Below are positions 23,603-33,344 of a stretch of 64,000 nt of DNA, piece by piece (position 1 is the stretch's first letter; each line of letters begins with the position of its first letter). Source of the stretch: Lindgomyces ingoldianus. Lineage: Eukaryota > Ascomycota > Dothideomycetes > Pleosporales > Lindgomycetaceae. Under the pieces are notes generated by a model. It did no database searches. It worked only from the letters and a program-made list of their open reading frames with translations, and was not told the origin of the DNA. Location: the NCBI RefSeq assembly GCF_010093535.1, contig NW_022985165.1, positions 791,311-855,310 on the forward strand, read 5' to 3'. Position numbers and translations under genes: made by a program.

Positions 23603-23726
23603 TTTTTTTTTTGCTCTCACCTGGAGGGCGAAAAAAAATGAGACACTAGTCCTAGCAACGCCTAGTAATCTTTGGGACTAGTGTCTCATTTTTTTCGCCC
23701 TCCAGGTGAGAGCAAAAAAAAAAAAA
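23603..23726. repeat. near-perfect inverted repeat (long hairpin)
   Basis: Left arm 23603-23652 (T10, GCTCTCACCTGGAGGGCG, A8, TGAGACACTAGTCC) is the reverse complement of 23675-23724 except for one base in the A/T run. The arms are about 50 bp with a 22-base loop. The outer right poly-A (13 A, 23714-23726) is, on the minus strand, the T13 terminator of the tRNA gene ending at 23731. It resembles a foldback or MITE-type element inserted beside a tRNA gene; target-site duplications are not evident. Confidence 0.85.
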
Positions 23727-23730
23727 TTGT

Positions 23731-23915
23731 TGATCGTGCCAGGGGTCGAACCTAGGGAGGAGTTAGGATGCGAATCGTCAATTGTTTCTAGTGAAACTCA
23801 CCTGGAATCTCTTGATTACTGTAGAATCGTAGTCTATGAGGAGCGATTAGAAATGTTACAGGAATAAAGTACACCTGTAGACTTACCAAGCGCCTTGCCA
23901 TTGGGCCACACGACC
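23731..23915 (-). tRNA. tRNA-Arg(ACG) interrupted by two GT-AG introns plus an anticodon-loop intron
   Basis: Read on the minus strand. Acceptor stem GGTCGTG pairs with CACGATC, discriminator A. D-arm is GCC/GGC with a GG-containing loop. Anticodon stem CTTGA/TCAAG, loop C-T-ACG-A-A, anticodon ACG (23830-23828). T-arm CCAGG/CCTGG with loop TTCGACC. This 72-nt tRNA appears only after removing three insertions. (1) 23886-23834, 53 nt: GTAAGT donor, CTAAT, ends ATAG; it lies inside the anticodon stem. (2) 23826-23817, 10 nt: the usual site after position 37. (3) 23801-23752, 50 nt: GTGAGT donor, CTAAC, ends CTAG; it lies inside the T-stem. Lengths add exactly (72+53+10+50=185). The A box (TGGCCCAATGG) and B box (GGTTCGACC) stay intact because the acceptor G restores the B box. 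A T13 terminator follows. Whether it makes mature tRNA is unknown. Confidence 0.85.
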
Positions 23916-25061
23916 GATTATTGATGGAAGAACTCCAACAATTATAATATATAACCTACCAAAAACTGCTTGATCGAGATTAGCGATCATGTGGGGTTAC
24001 TCTATAACACTTACGTGTTGCGCGTGTGTGGGAGCTGAGAATGGCCTTTGCCGCCGGCTCGCTTATTCAACCAATCAGGCGCAACTTCACGTGTATATCC
24101 ATTTTCCCGCTTTTCTGTGTGCGTAGGTTGGAGGATTTACCTATTTTTTTGTTGCTCTAGGTTGTAGAAGCGCTACTCTATTATGTGTTACTTATAAAAT
24201 CCAAAAAAATAATAATAATAACACCTACGTGCTGCAACTCCCGCAATATTGGTAGTTTACTGAGAAGAAGGGAGGGGGGTCCATTTCCGGCCCCTGAGCC
24301 TGAGCAGTCCCACCACAGGGATATGCGTCCACCAAATTTTGGAGGAAGGGGCCATACATGATCTGAAAAATAAGCTAAGCAGTAGAAGTTAAAGGTCACG
24401 TAAGCGGTTGAATAAAGTCGATGTTATCGCAAGTATAGATTGAGGTTGCATTAATAAGGCGAGCAGTTAAGAGCTTTCAGAAGTTATTAACTCTATGTTA
24501 CGCGTATCTGGCCGACGTTTCAAACAGCAATTCAGATGGAGATACCGAGTGCGCCTAAATATGGAAGCCAGCGTTCAAGAAAGGCGAATGGTTCACTTGT
24601 AGCTAGGCCCTATCGCTCCCGCATTAGTTAAGCTCTTCTCTAGAGAAGGAGTATACTTGGGAAATAAACAACTATTAGAGCAGACAGTTTATGATTTCAT
24701 AGGTATCCCTGTTAAAGCTCTAATAGGAGACCCTTGCCCTAGTTTAATATGGAGGAGCAATTCTCATAGGCAAAGGAGCGCATGAAAACACGTAAAGAAG
24801 ACGCAGCATACTGTCAGCTAGGTATTTTTTTAAAAAAAATTTAAATAGGTATTCTCTATGCTAAAGGAAAGAAAAAGGCGTTAAAGCAGCTTAAAAAATT
24901 AGAGAGTATTCTAACAATTACATTAGGTTGCTTAATAAAAAGCAGAAGTAGGAACTGCTAGACTTGCTAAGGTTTAACTAGATTAAATTACGCTAGATAA
25001 CTATTAAAACTGCCTATGATAGAACATGTCAATAGCTATTGCGTAAGCCTAAGTACCTTAA
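23916..25061. repeat. AT-rich repeat debris
   Basis: No gene. AT-rich with stops in every frame, consistent with RIP-degraded transposon sequence. No conserved transposase or polymerase motif could be read. Confidence 0.4.
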
Positions 25062-25347
25062 TGTCACGATCAGGCTTGATTTTGGCCCCTTGCGGCCATA
25101 TCGGACCAAAATGGACAAAGAACGATCAGCCGGATGCAGCGAGGCATAGACAAATGCAGAGAGGCATGGACGAATGCAGCAAGGTACAGAACAAAGAAGT
25201 AGTGTATATATAAGCAGTAATGAATCTCTGCTTTAGAGGTATTCGTCTAAGTCTTGAAGGATCAAAGTTGGTCTAGTCTGAATAAACTACGTAAGATAAG
25301 AGCAGTTCAGCCTGTCTTCGTGTGTATTGTACACCTTTATTTTGACA
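25062..25347. mobile_element. solo LTR of a retrotransposon
   Basis: A 286-bp block bounded by TGTCA and TGACA, the short inverted termini of LTRs. It contains a TATA-like TATATATAAGC at about 25204-25214. The downstream CCTTTATTTTGACA end fits a polyadenylation region. No second copy and no gag/pol frame flank it, so it is most likely a solo LTR; flanking 5-bp duplications are not clear in the degraded neighbourhood. Confidence 0.6.
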
Positions 25348-26202
25348 AAAAAGTACTTTTTATAAGGCAATTATTAAGCCTAGAGTAGTTATACTTTGTT
25401 ATTCTTTCTAGAGTTAAGCCTAAGACCTTGTTAAAGTAGAATTTTAATAATATCCTAAAAATAGTATTAAAAGGTTTATACTTAATTCCTTTAAAAAAAA
25501 AAGCTTAAATTGCACTATCTAAAGTTTAAAAAGTCTAGTTTATTTATAAGTTAGTAAGTTAGTAACTTTCTCCTTAAAGAAAGTAGAGTTAGGAACATTT
25601 AGCTCTATCTTGGAAGTAACTTTTAAAGTTAAAGCTATAAGCAGCTAAAGCAATGTTGCCTTAAACTACATTAGCGCTACTGTTTCTGCTAGTTTAGACA
25701 TTAGCAAGAGTCATCTACAAGCCTTAGAGGAGGAGGGTTAAGTTGATCTAGCACAGAGGGATAGTATCGCTTAGCTAGGTTTTCTTGACAGCTTCCTGCT
25801 TGCTAGTTAGATTACGCTTAACAATCTCTTTAAACAACATAAAATACACAGACATAAAGAGAATATAAGTTTTCTGTATATATTAGCAGAAGATAATATA
25901 TTAAATCTTATCTAAGTTTATCTGTTTAACTAGTTGTACTAAAAGTTAAGGATAAGCGCTACAGGACTCCTTTTTTTTTTTTTGCTGCTTTTGCAACTAA
26001 AAGCAAAAAAGCAATCTAAACGTTTGTAGAAGTTCATGCAGTAAGGCAGTCTGCACATATTTAACTCCCTAATCTGCGCTTATTCTACTATAGCAAAAGA
26101 ACTTAAGCCGCGTTTAGACGCAAGTTTAATTTCTTAAACTAAAGAACTATACTCTTACACTTGGCTTGCCTTAGCAACAAGGTGATATTTACTCTAGTCT
26201 TT
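25348..26202. repeat. AT-rich degenerate stretch
   Basis: No gene; AT-rich and stop-rich. It may contain the eroded upstream part of the ankyrin relic that follows. Confidence 0.4.
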
Positions 26203-26529
26203 TAGACAGGAGATTTTAAGCCTAACTTGAAAGAAAAGGACGGCAGGACTCCACTAAGTTATGCTGCTGAGATTGGTCACAAAGCTATATTCAAGCTTCT
26301 GCTTCACACAGGCTCGGTTGACGTCAACTTGAAGGATACTCGATTTGGACGGACAGCGCTATGGTGGGCGGCAGGGAACGGATACGAGGGTATGGTCAGA
26401 CTGCTGCTAGAGACAGGCCAGGTTGACGTCGACTTGAAGGATGCTCACGGGCGGACGCCGCTTTCGGTGGCGGCAGAGAACAGACGCGAGGCAGTAGTCA
26501 AGCTGCTTTGGTCACACGTCAACCTCTTG
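26203..26529 (+). pseudogene. ankyrin-repeat gene fragment
   Basis: An open stretch of about 100 residues contains three ankyrin repeats: GRTPLSYAAEIGHKAIFKLL, then GRTALWWAAGNGYEGMVRLL and GRTPLSVAAENRREAVVKLL, with linkers of the VDVNLKD type. It has no start codon. The frame continues upstream as TGDFKPNLKEKDG to a TAG at 26203, where ankyrin spacing would expect coding sequence; the stop could derive from CAG by a C-to-T change, as RIP makes. It is embedded in AT-rich debris, so it is probably the surviving piece of a larger, dead ankyrin/NACHT-type gene. Confidence 0.6.
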
Positions 26530-26532
26530 TAG

Positions 26533-27995
26533 TAACTGCCTCTCGTAATAATATACACCTTAGCTTAGCTTCTTCACTATCAACTACTTACTACCACCCT
26601 CTTCTTTATATCCACACTAGAGTGGTATATTATAAATCTAAAGTAGCAATATGTGGTGGCAAGTGCCAGTACGCTAGTAGGGAGGATGGCCGAGTCTCAC
26701 CGGCCAAAGCCTTGTGGGGTGGGGATTTCCGTAGAGAGCTGAGTTAGCTCAAGTTAAGTTAGGTTGCCAGGACTGCTAAGCTCTTAACTAATCTAAGTAA
26801 ATTACACAGTGCTAGCTACGTAAGACATGCGGGATTGTATTGCACTAGCCTATATTAATAATTGCTTTCATTAAAGTAACTGCTAATGCGCATGACGACC
26901 TTGTGTAAATCTCTATGCAATAGCGGCTACAACGCTCATAGTAACTTTTAAACACGGTAGTAAAGTTTGCAGGCTTAGATAGTAATGATGATGTAGAGGA
27001 ACATCCTATGACACATTAGTATCCCAGTCCACATCTCATCTAACAAAACCAAACAAACTAAGCTCGTCACGTGACCGCGAGAAGCATATATAGGATATAA
27101 AGTTCATATTTATCCCCACCCTCAACCCATCTACTGCCGTACTAACGGGCGCAACCGAATACTTCCTTGCATGTTTCCTTGCATGTTGATTATACAACAC
27201 TGTCGGCTGCGGAGACTGACATGTCGGTTAACAATCCGCACCAAGGGATGTCCAATCAAAGGAAACAAGAGTGAAGCTCGTGGACAGGAAGTTAAGGACA
27301 AGGATGGAAAGGGTGGATAAGTAGACGGTATGGATGGTGGTTAGACGGCGGTGGAGATGCTAGGTCAGATGGAAAAACAGCTGGCGAAAAAGGAAGAGCG
27401 CGCCATGATGTGTAGATGGTATTGCTTTAGTAGTGGTTGAATTGTTCGGGTTGGTGAAATATCGACGGGCAAAAACAAGAAATTGCAGTGTGGCTGTTGT
27501 GTTCTAAGGTTAAGTACGTGGCGAGAAGCCGTGGATAAGTGAAGGACGGTGATAGCGCTGAAAACGTCGTGGAGAACATGTATACTGTAGCTTTGCGATC
27601 AGATTTACCAGGTAAGCCTTCACGATGCACATAGTTCCCTTTCAGCCAAGTCATCGTTCTAGTGCTAATGCGAACAGCGCGTCGATAATGAATGCATACA
27701 AATTTTAGTGACAAGATGCAGGGGTAGAGGGTGTGAAGATGTAGGAAACGTGTCGGAAGCGTATACAGCATTGACGAGGTCGCTTCTGGAACGTCAATCC
27801 AAATTTCATACCCACAATCGGCACCACATAGAAAAAGAAAACTTCAATAACTACCAAAGGACCAACGAAATACTATAGCCACTCTTCATTTCCAGCTTCG
27901 GAGCTTTCAAACTTACTAGACCAAGGACTCCAAATAATTAGGTAAATGATATGGACAGCTTCTTTCGTCCAGCCTCGAAGCGGGGGATCAAACAT
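26533..27995. other. gene-free stretch
   Basis: No supported gene. The frame at 27427-27771 minus has no recognisable domain. Composition becomes less AT-rich from about 27000, marking the border between the repeat block and the gene-dense region. Confidence 0.4.
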
Positions 27996-29521
27996 TTACA
28001 TACGGCTGCGCGGGTATCGGGTGCGCTCGAGTCGTCCTGGCAGCATCCGTTCTGGAAGCCTGTTACCATATTCATCGTATCTGTAATCTTCCTTCTCCTC
28101 GATCCAAATCTAGGTAGCAACATTAGTTTGAGCACGGCAAGTCATTGAGGACAGCTTACTTCGCGGTCATTTCTCATCGGTGGTACTGGCTGAGGATTAT
28201 GCACCTCCTCATCACCAAACCCAGGGTCTCCCGTAAATTTGCGACGATACACAGAAGCTCCGGAGGGTTGAGGAGCGCCATATTCGGCGTATTCTCCGTA
28301 CTGACCATATTGTGGGCTTCGAGAAGGAGGGCCTGGCATGTATGTCTCGCGCTCGCGAACATGGACGTCACTTGGGCGACCAGCGTACCGATCGTCCTCG
28401 TAGCGGCGCTCTTCATAGCGACTCTCTTCGTGCCTGCCGGGGCCGTACTCCGAGTATCTAGCTTCGATGTGTCGAGGATCGCGGTGGATATGAAGCTCGC
28501 GCTCTTCAACTCGCTTTGGGCCTTTGTGGTGGTGCCTGACGAAGGCCCCACGCCCTTCAGCATGGGAACGAGGCGCACGCTCGGTATCAATCCAGGTCTC
28601 GCGCTCTTCGACGTGACGTCGAGGGCCACGATGCTCGGTCTCAACCCAGCTCTCACGCTCTTGAATGTGAGAACGGGGAGCGCGATCGGTGTCAACCCAG
28701 GTCTCGCGCTCTTCCACGTGACGCCGTGGACCACGCTCACTCTCGACCCAGGCCTCGCGCTCTTCCACGTGACGCCGTGGACCACGCTCACTCTCGACCC
28801 AGGCCTCACGCTCTTCGCCATAACGTCGAGGGCCACGTTCACTCTCAACCCAAGTCTCGCGTTCTTCAACATGAGTATGCGGCGCACGCTCCGTTTCGAC
28901 CCAGGTCTCCCTCTCCTCAACCCTCCTAGTCTCACGATCACGTCCATCACGTCCATCACGTCCATCAACCCAAACCTCTCTCTCCTCGACCATGCGCGGT
29001 CCCTCGCGATCAATTTCAATTTCAACCTTTCTGTCCACCTTCCTGCTCTCATCAACCGGCTCGAGCGCCGTCAAGAATCCAATCGCTTCGCACAAACTAG
29101 CATGCGCGGCCTGCACCTCGCGCTCTCGATTCTCCAGCTTCTCCTTCTCATCCAACAGCCACCTCAGCCGATGTCTAAACCCAACACGCCTTCCGCCATC
29201 GATGTCCCCAGCCACCCGCTCGGTATGCGGCGTGATATTCTCGAGTGCACCACGGGTATCGCGGATGCAGCCATACACCCACTCGGCCTTAGGGCGGTTG
29301 GTCGAAAGTGCTTGTTTGACTTCGGGGACGGTGAGGAGGCGCTTGACTTCGTCGAGGTCGCGGCGGACGCGGTTGATCAGGCGGACGTAGACTGCATTTG
29401 CAGGGCCGACATCATGGAGACGTTTGGCTTTGTTGACGAATTCACTGAATTTGTAGGCGCCGCCGAGGGCTGTTGCAACAGCGCCGGCGCTGACGAGCGC
29501 GCCGATTTCTCCTTTGGCCAT
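27996..29521 (-). CDS. STAND/HeLo-like helical domain protein with 17-residue charged tandem repeats
   Basis: Two exons, 29521-28160 and 28109-27996, with a 50-nt intron (GTAAGC, ACTAAT, CCTAG, phase 0), giving 491 residues. Exon 2 adds an IWIEEKEDYRYDEYGNRLP-type tail; without splicing the frame would stop after five unrelated residues. Residues 1-150 form a helical N-terminal domain (MAKGEIGALVSAGAVATALG start) like the signalling domains at the N-termini of fungal STAND or HeLo-type proteins, by resemblance only. From about residue 175 there are some ten imperfect repeats of about 17 residues around VEERETWVESERGPRRH. Neighbouring DNA units 28699-28749 and 28750-28800 are 51 bp and differ at one base. 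The C-terminus is Tyr/Gly/Pro-rich. It may be a scaffold or an allorecognition-type protein; role unknown. Confidence 0.8.
28560..28985. repeat. 51-bp coding tandem repeats (minisatellite)
   Basis: Imperfect 48-54-bp units encode the charged 17-residue repeats of the protein on the minus strand. Two adjacent 51-bp units (28699-28749, 28750-28800) differ by one base, indicating recent duplication. A separate short GTCCATCAC triplication at about 28940-28966 encodes Asp-Gly-Arg repeats. Confidence 0.85.
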
Positions 29522-29927
29522 GGCGGGTGAGGGATATTCGGCGGCTGGGTCGGACGAGAGAGTCTAGCTCGTTGGTAGCGGTGTGGAAACGTTGTGCGAT
29601 CTCAATTGAAGGTGAAAGAGCCCGTTGAGCTGCAAATATGGGTTGGGAGCATTCCGGGCTCCGCGAGGAGTGGAGATTGACGGTGTTGTGGTGAGGGTTC
29701 GAGTTGTGTTGTCAGTCAGCTCCTGAGCTTCGCGGAGGCTGGGGTGGCGTGCAGCACTAGTCCCGATTCGGTATTGAGTATACACCACCCCAACCTCGGT
29801 TTCACGGGAGCAATTCACTTTTTACAACAGCAACAAGAAGAAGCTGGACATCACACCTCTTGCCAAAGATAAAGGCGGTGTACTAAGAGGATACGGATTT
29901 CTGTCTTAAACTACATATTTTTCCTCT
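29522..29927. other. short intergenic region
   Basis: Nothing supported; promoter of the repeat protein and 3' flank of the augmin-like gene. Confidence 0.4.
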
Positions 29928-31642
29928 CTACCTCTCAGATCCATATTTGCTTATGAACGCCTTGACCCTCGGATCGTTCAACGAAAGCTCATTGGCCTCT
30001 GCATTCAGCAACTTCCTATCGGCATCCTCCAATCCCTTCTCCATTTCCTTCAGTTGCTCTTCTAGCTTCGGATTCGATAGATGAACTTGCCGAAATGGAG
30101 TATGTGAGTACAATGCACCAAGAATGAGTCTCAATTTAATATCTGCTTTCCCGAAGACTTCGGCTAAGCTTTCATGCGTTGACGAAGAGGCTGACGTGTA
30201 ATGATCGTCCAGCTTCTTCTCCCTCTCGAGCTGTGTATTCATCAATGCTTCCATTAGGCTTTCGATGCTGTCGTGGTTGAAGGATATCCCAGCTTGTCGG
30301 AGTGCATCTTCCAGCGCAGGCGGAAGGTCGACGCTTTTTGAAGGCTTTAGCTTTACTATGGTTGAGAGAGGAGATTTCGGAGTAGACATCGTGCGTTTTC
30401 TCGATGGCGTCAATGCTTCTACGTTCGACGTGGGCATATGCTGCAATGCCGCCGCCTTGACATGATCAAGCGCATGGCGAAAGTCATCAATCTTCGTCGT
30501 GTAGATGGTGATGGTATCAAGCCTCTCGCTCATGTAATCGAGGGTAGACAAAACCTAGTCTTGTTAGCAATAATGTTGGACGGAGTCTGGGCGGGACATA
30601 CATATTTCAACCAAGCAACCCTCGCCTCGACTCTCTCCCTCTCTTTCCGCTCCTTTAACTCTGTTATAGGTTTCTTCAACTCACGCTCGACTGCGCTCTC
30701 GGCAAGATAAGCAATTTCTGAATGCATGTCCTCCAATTCCTTCCGTATCTCCGCCTTGCGCTCCAGAAGTTCGTTTTCTGGCATATTCTGGAGCTCCACC
30801 GGTAGGTCCTTGCCCAGATTGTCGAGGTACACAGCGTCAACTCTAGCTTTGATTTCCGCAGTCCGAAATGAAATAATAGCTTGACACCATTGATCGATCG
30901 ACTTCTCGTCTTCGCTAACCTCTGGTTCAGCCATGATCTTCGACACGATGCCGGGAAGGTTGGCAAGCATTTTGTCGTCTGAAGCAAGCCTTTCTGTGAC
31001 ATAGCTTATAACAGACGACTTCTCTGCTTCAACTTCGCGTTGTGTGTCTGTTAATTGCTCATTGATGGACGTAGCGACATCTTCCACCTTGCTCGACATT
31101 AGCTTACACATCATGTGATTTATGGAATTACTTACAGCGATATCAAGCCTAGCTTTCTCCTGATTTTCCCTCCTTCTCCGTTCATTCCTCATATGCTCCA
31201 CGGATAAATTCGGCTTATCGAGAGCTTTGAGTGCCATCAAAGCATCGCGCTGAGCTTCTAAGACCCTGCATTGCTCCTCAATCGCCGCAGTTGAGCTTTC
31301 TAGAGAGTCAATAGCGGAAGACAATTCGTGGTCTAGAACTGGACGAATTGGCGCCTCGTCATTTTCGTACAGATGAACAACACCTTTTTTCTTCAGTGTT
31401 TGATATCTTTAATGAACTGTTAGCTAAGTAAGTGTAGGCCGCAATGATTTGTGGTCCTACAGCTCTAATTCCTCTTTTGTCAGCAAGGTCTCCGAATTCA
31501 GATGCTCGTTCACCCAAGCAGCCATCTCTTTCTTCGTATCCTCATTTTCGAATGCTTCAAGGACTTGGTCGAGATCGACATGAAGATCCCGTTCTTCTAG
31601 AATATTCAAGAGATGATGGGCAGCAGCCGCTTCTTCAGCCAT
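29928..31642 (-). CDS. HAUS augmin-like complex subunit 3 homologue
   Basis: Three exons: 31642-31461, 31406-30602 and 30554-29928, giving 537 residues. Intron 1 has an unusual GTAGGA donor with GCTAAC and AAAG; intron 2 is GTATGT/GCTAAC/CTAG. All joins keep frame (phases 2 and 0). The N-terminus (residues 1-100) resembles HAUS3: a short helical domain, then the pattern AAWVNEHLNSETLLTKEELE followed by L-x3-KKKG, matching HAUS3's WF-x-N-x5-L-x2-RELE region. The rest is almost entirely coiled coil. HAUS3 is part of augmin, which recruits gamma-tubulin to existing microtubules during spindle assembly. The assignment rests on pattern similarity recalled from the human protein. It shares a 209-bp divergent promoter with thymidylate synthase. 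Confidence 0.65.
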
Positions 31643-31851
31643 TTTATAGAATCGTAGTCGTGATGTTCAATGTTTTGCGGTGAGTTTTCGATCTAAAGAG
31701 TTTAGCGCCCCTCTTCGGATAGACATAAAGACTAGGCGCGCAGTCGCGTCTCACACTTTTGCTCTAATGGACACTATTTCATCCCACCCTGACTTCTAAG
31801 ATTTAAACTCCCCCCAACTCCAACCCAACAAACGCTATCTTGGACTACACA
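31643..31851. promoter_or_regulatory. bidirectional promoter, HAUS3-like / thymidylate synthase
   Basis: Only 209 bp separate the two divergent ATGs. A C-rich leader lies just before the thymidylate synthase start. Both genes serve dividing cells, so co-regulation is plausible but not shown; no cell-cycle box was identified with confidence. Confidence 0.5.
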
Positions 31852-32916
31852 ATGCCTCCCTCCGCCGAAGAACTCCCCACACCAACGCCCTCCATCGCCC
31901 TCACACCCACCGAACCCTCCACCGAACCCTCCACCGCTTCTCCAACAAACACTACAAAACCAAAGCCCACCATGCCCAACCACGAAGAATACCAATACCT
32001 AAGCCTAATCCGCACGATCCTCTCCAAGGGCGAACACCGGCCCGACCGCACAGGCACCGGCACGCAATCCATCTTCGCGCCCCCGCAAATGAAATTCACG
32101 CTCTCTCAACCGTCCCCTTCCCCGTCCTCCCCCCCAACCCTAATCCTCCCGCTCCTAACAACCAAACGCGTCTTCCTGCGCGCGGTAATCGGCGAACTCC
32201 TCTGGTTTATTTCTGGCTCCACGTCCTCGCTCCCCCTCTCCGCCGCGGGGATAAAGATCTGGGATGGCAACGGCTCGCGCTCCTTCCTTGATTCCGTGGG
32301 TCTTACACACCACGCCGAAGGCGATCTAGGTCCCGTGTACGGATTCCAATGGCGACATTTCGGCGCCGAGTATCGAGGCTGCGATGCCGACTACACGGGA
32401 CAGGGCGTCGATCAATTGGCGGAGGTAATTGAGAAGTTGAAGCACAAGCCGTATGATCGCAGGATTGTATTGAGTGCGTGGAATGTGGCGGATATTGGGA
32501 AGATGGCGTTGCCGCCTTGCCATATGTTTGCGCAGTTTTATGTGTCGTTTCCGGGGCAGAAAGATGGGGAGCAGGAGAAACCTCGCGGTGTCCTGCATTC
32601 GATTTTGTATCAGAGGTCTTGTGATATGGGCCTTGGTGTTCCGTTTAATATCGCGTCGTATGCGCTGCTGACGCATATGCTGGCGCATGTGTGCGATCTT
32701 ACGCCTGGGACATTCACCCATACCATGGGCGATGCACACGTCTACCTCGACCATGTAGATGCGCTGAAGATCCAACTCGAACGTGAACCCAGGGAGTTTC
32801 CTACACTAAAGATAAATCGGGAGGTTGGAGGGAGTATCGATGGATGGAAAGCCGAGGATTTTATCATCGAGGGATATGCGCCACATAAGACGATTGCTAT
32901 GAAGATGAGTGTATAA
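31852..32916 (+). CDS. CDC21: thymidylate synthase
   Basis: Converts dUMP to dTMP using 5,10-methylenetetrahydrofolate. Single exon of 354 residues from the first ATG at 31852 ([10 protein letters not shown]); the frame is open to a TTG just upstream. Family motifs in order: [10 protein letters not shown] (about 62-71, phosphate loop), LLTTKRVF (101-108), [11 protein letters not shown] (114-124), [15 protein letters not shown] (158-172), catalytic Cys223 in [30 protein letters not shown] (252-270) and [11 protein letters not shown] disordered Pro/Thr-rich N-terminal extension of about 40 residues precedes the core, and a Ser/Pro insert lies near 86-96. All expected core motifs are present, so the enzyme should be active. 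Confidence 0.97.
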   Translation: MPPSAEELPTPTPSIALTPTEPSTEPSTASPTNTTKPKPTMPNHEEYQYLSLIRTILSKGEHRPDRTGTGTQSIFAPPQMKFTLSQPSPSPSSPPTLILPLLTTKRVFLRAVIGELLWFISGSTSSLPLSAAGIKIWDGNGSRSFLDSVGLTHHAEGDLGPVYGFQWRHFGAEYRGCDADYTGQGVDQLAEVIEKLKHKPYDRRIVLSAWNVADIGKMALPPCHMFAQFYVSFPGQKDGEQEKPRGVLHSILYQRSCDMGLGVPFNIASYALLTHMLAHVCDLTPGTFTHTMGDAHVYLDHVDALKIQLEREPREFPTLKINREVGGSIDGWKAEDFIIEGYAPHKTIAMKMSV

Positions 32917-33344
32917 TGTACTAGTTAAGGGTGTGTGACGCTGGGTCTAGATAGATGGGAGGATAGCTGTTGGATTTGGAGTCATGGCTTATTTGGGATA
33001 TACATGGATGGAATTGGAATCTCGGGTAGAAGAAGTGGCTTCACAGCACAGGTAAATCCCTGTATCTTTTTAATTGTATGTTGAGTTAGCAATCTAATTG
33101 ATTGAATATCTAGAATTTAGAATCTTGGTGAAATTAGGTGCATGTCTCGATAGCCCAAAGACCATCTTATGAATCAGAAACGATTATCCAATGTACGCGG
33201 GGAAACCGGAGCAAAAAGAATCTACGAACTTATTCCCAGGCCGAATAGGCTATGAGCTGTGCATGAATCTCGCTCGTAAGGTAGCATGCTCTCAGCCATA
33301 ATCATAGCACACGCCAACCGTCTCTAAGTCTTCCTCGCCTAAGC
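32917..33344. other. intergenic between convergent genes
   Basis: No gene; 3' flanks of thymidylate synthase and of the F-box-like gene. Confidence 0.45.

Noticed and set aside
23731..23915. Reading the tRNA as having one long conventional intron
   Set aside because: The sequence directly before the T-arm contains no partner for the 5' anticodon-stem strand CTTGG; only removal of the two GT-AG segments restores TCAAG next to the variable loop and a CCAGG T-stem.
28145..29530. 461-residue open frame on the plus strand
   Set aside because: It is the antisense shadow of the repeat-protein gene, opened by the regular codon repeats; the minus strand has the better domain, start and spliced tail.
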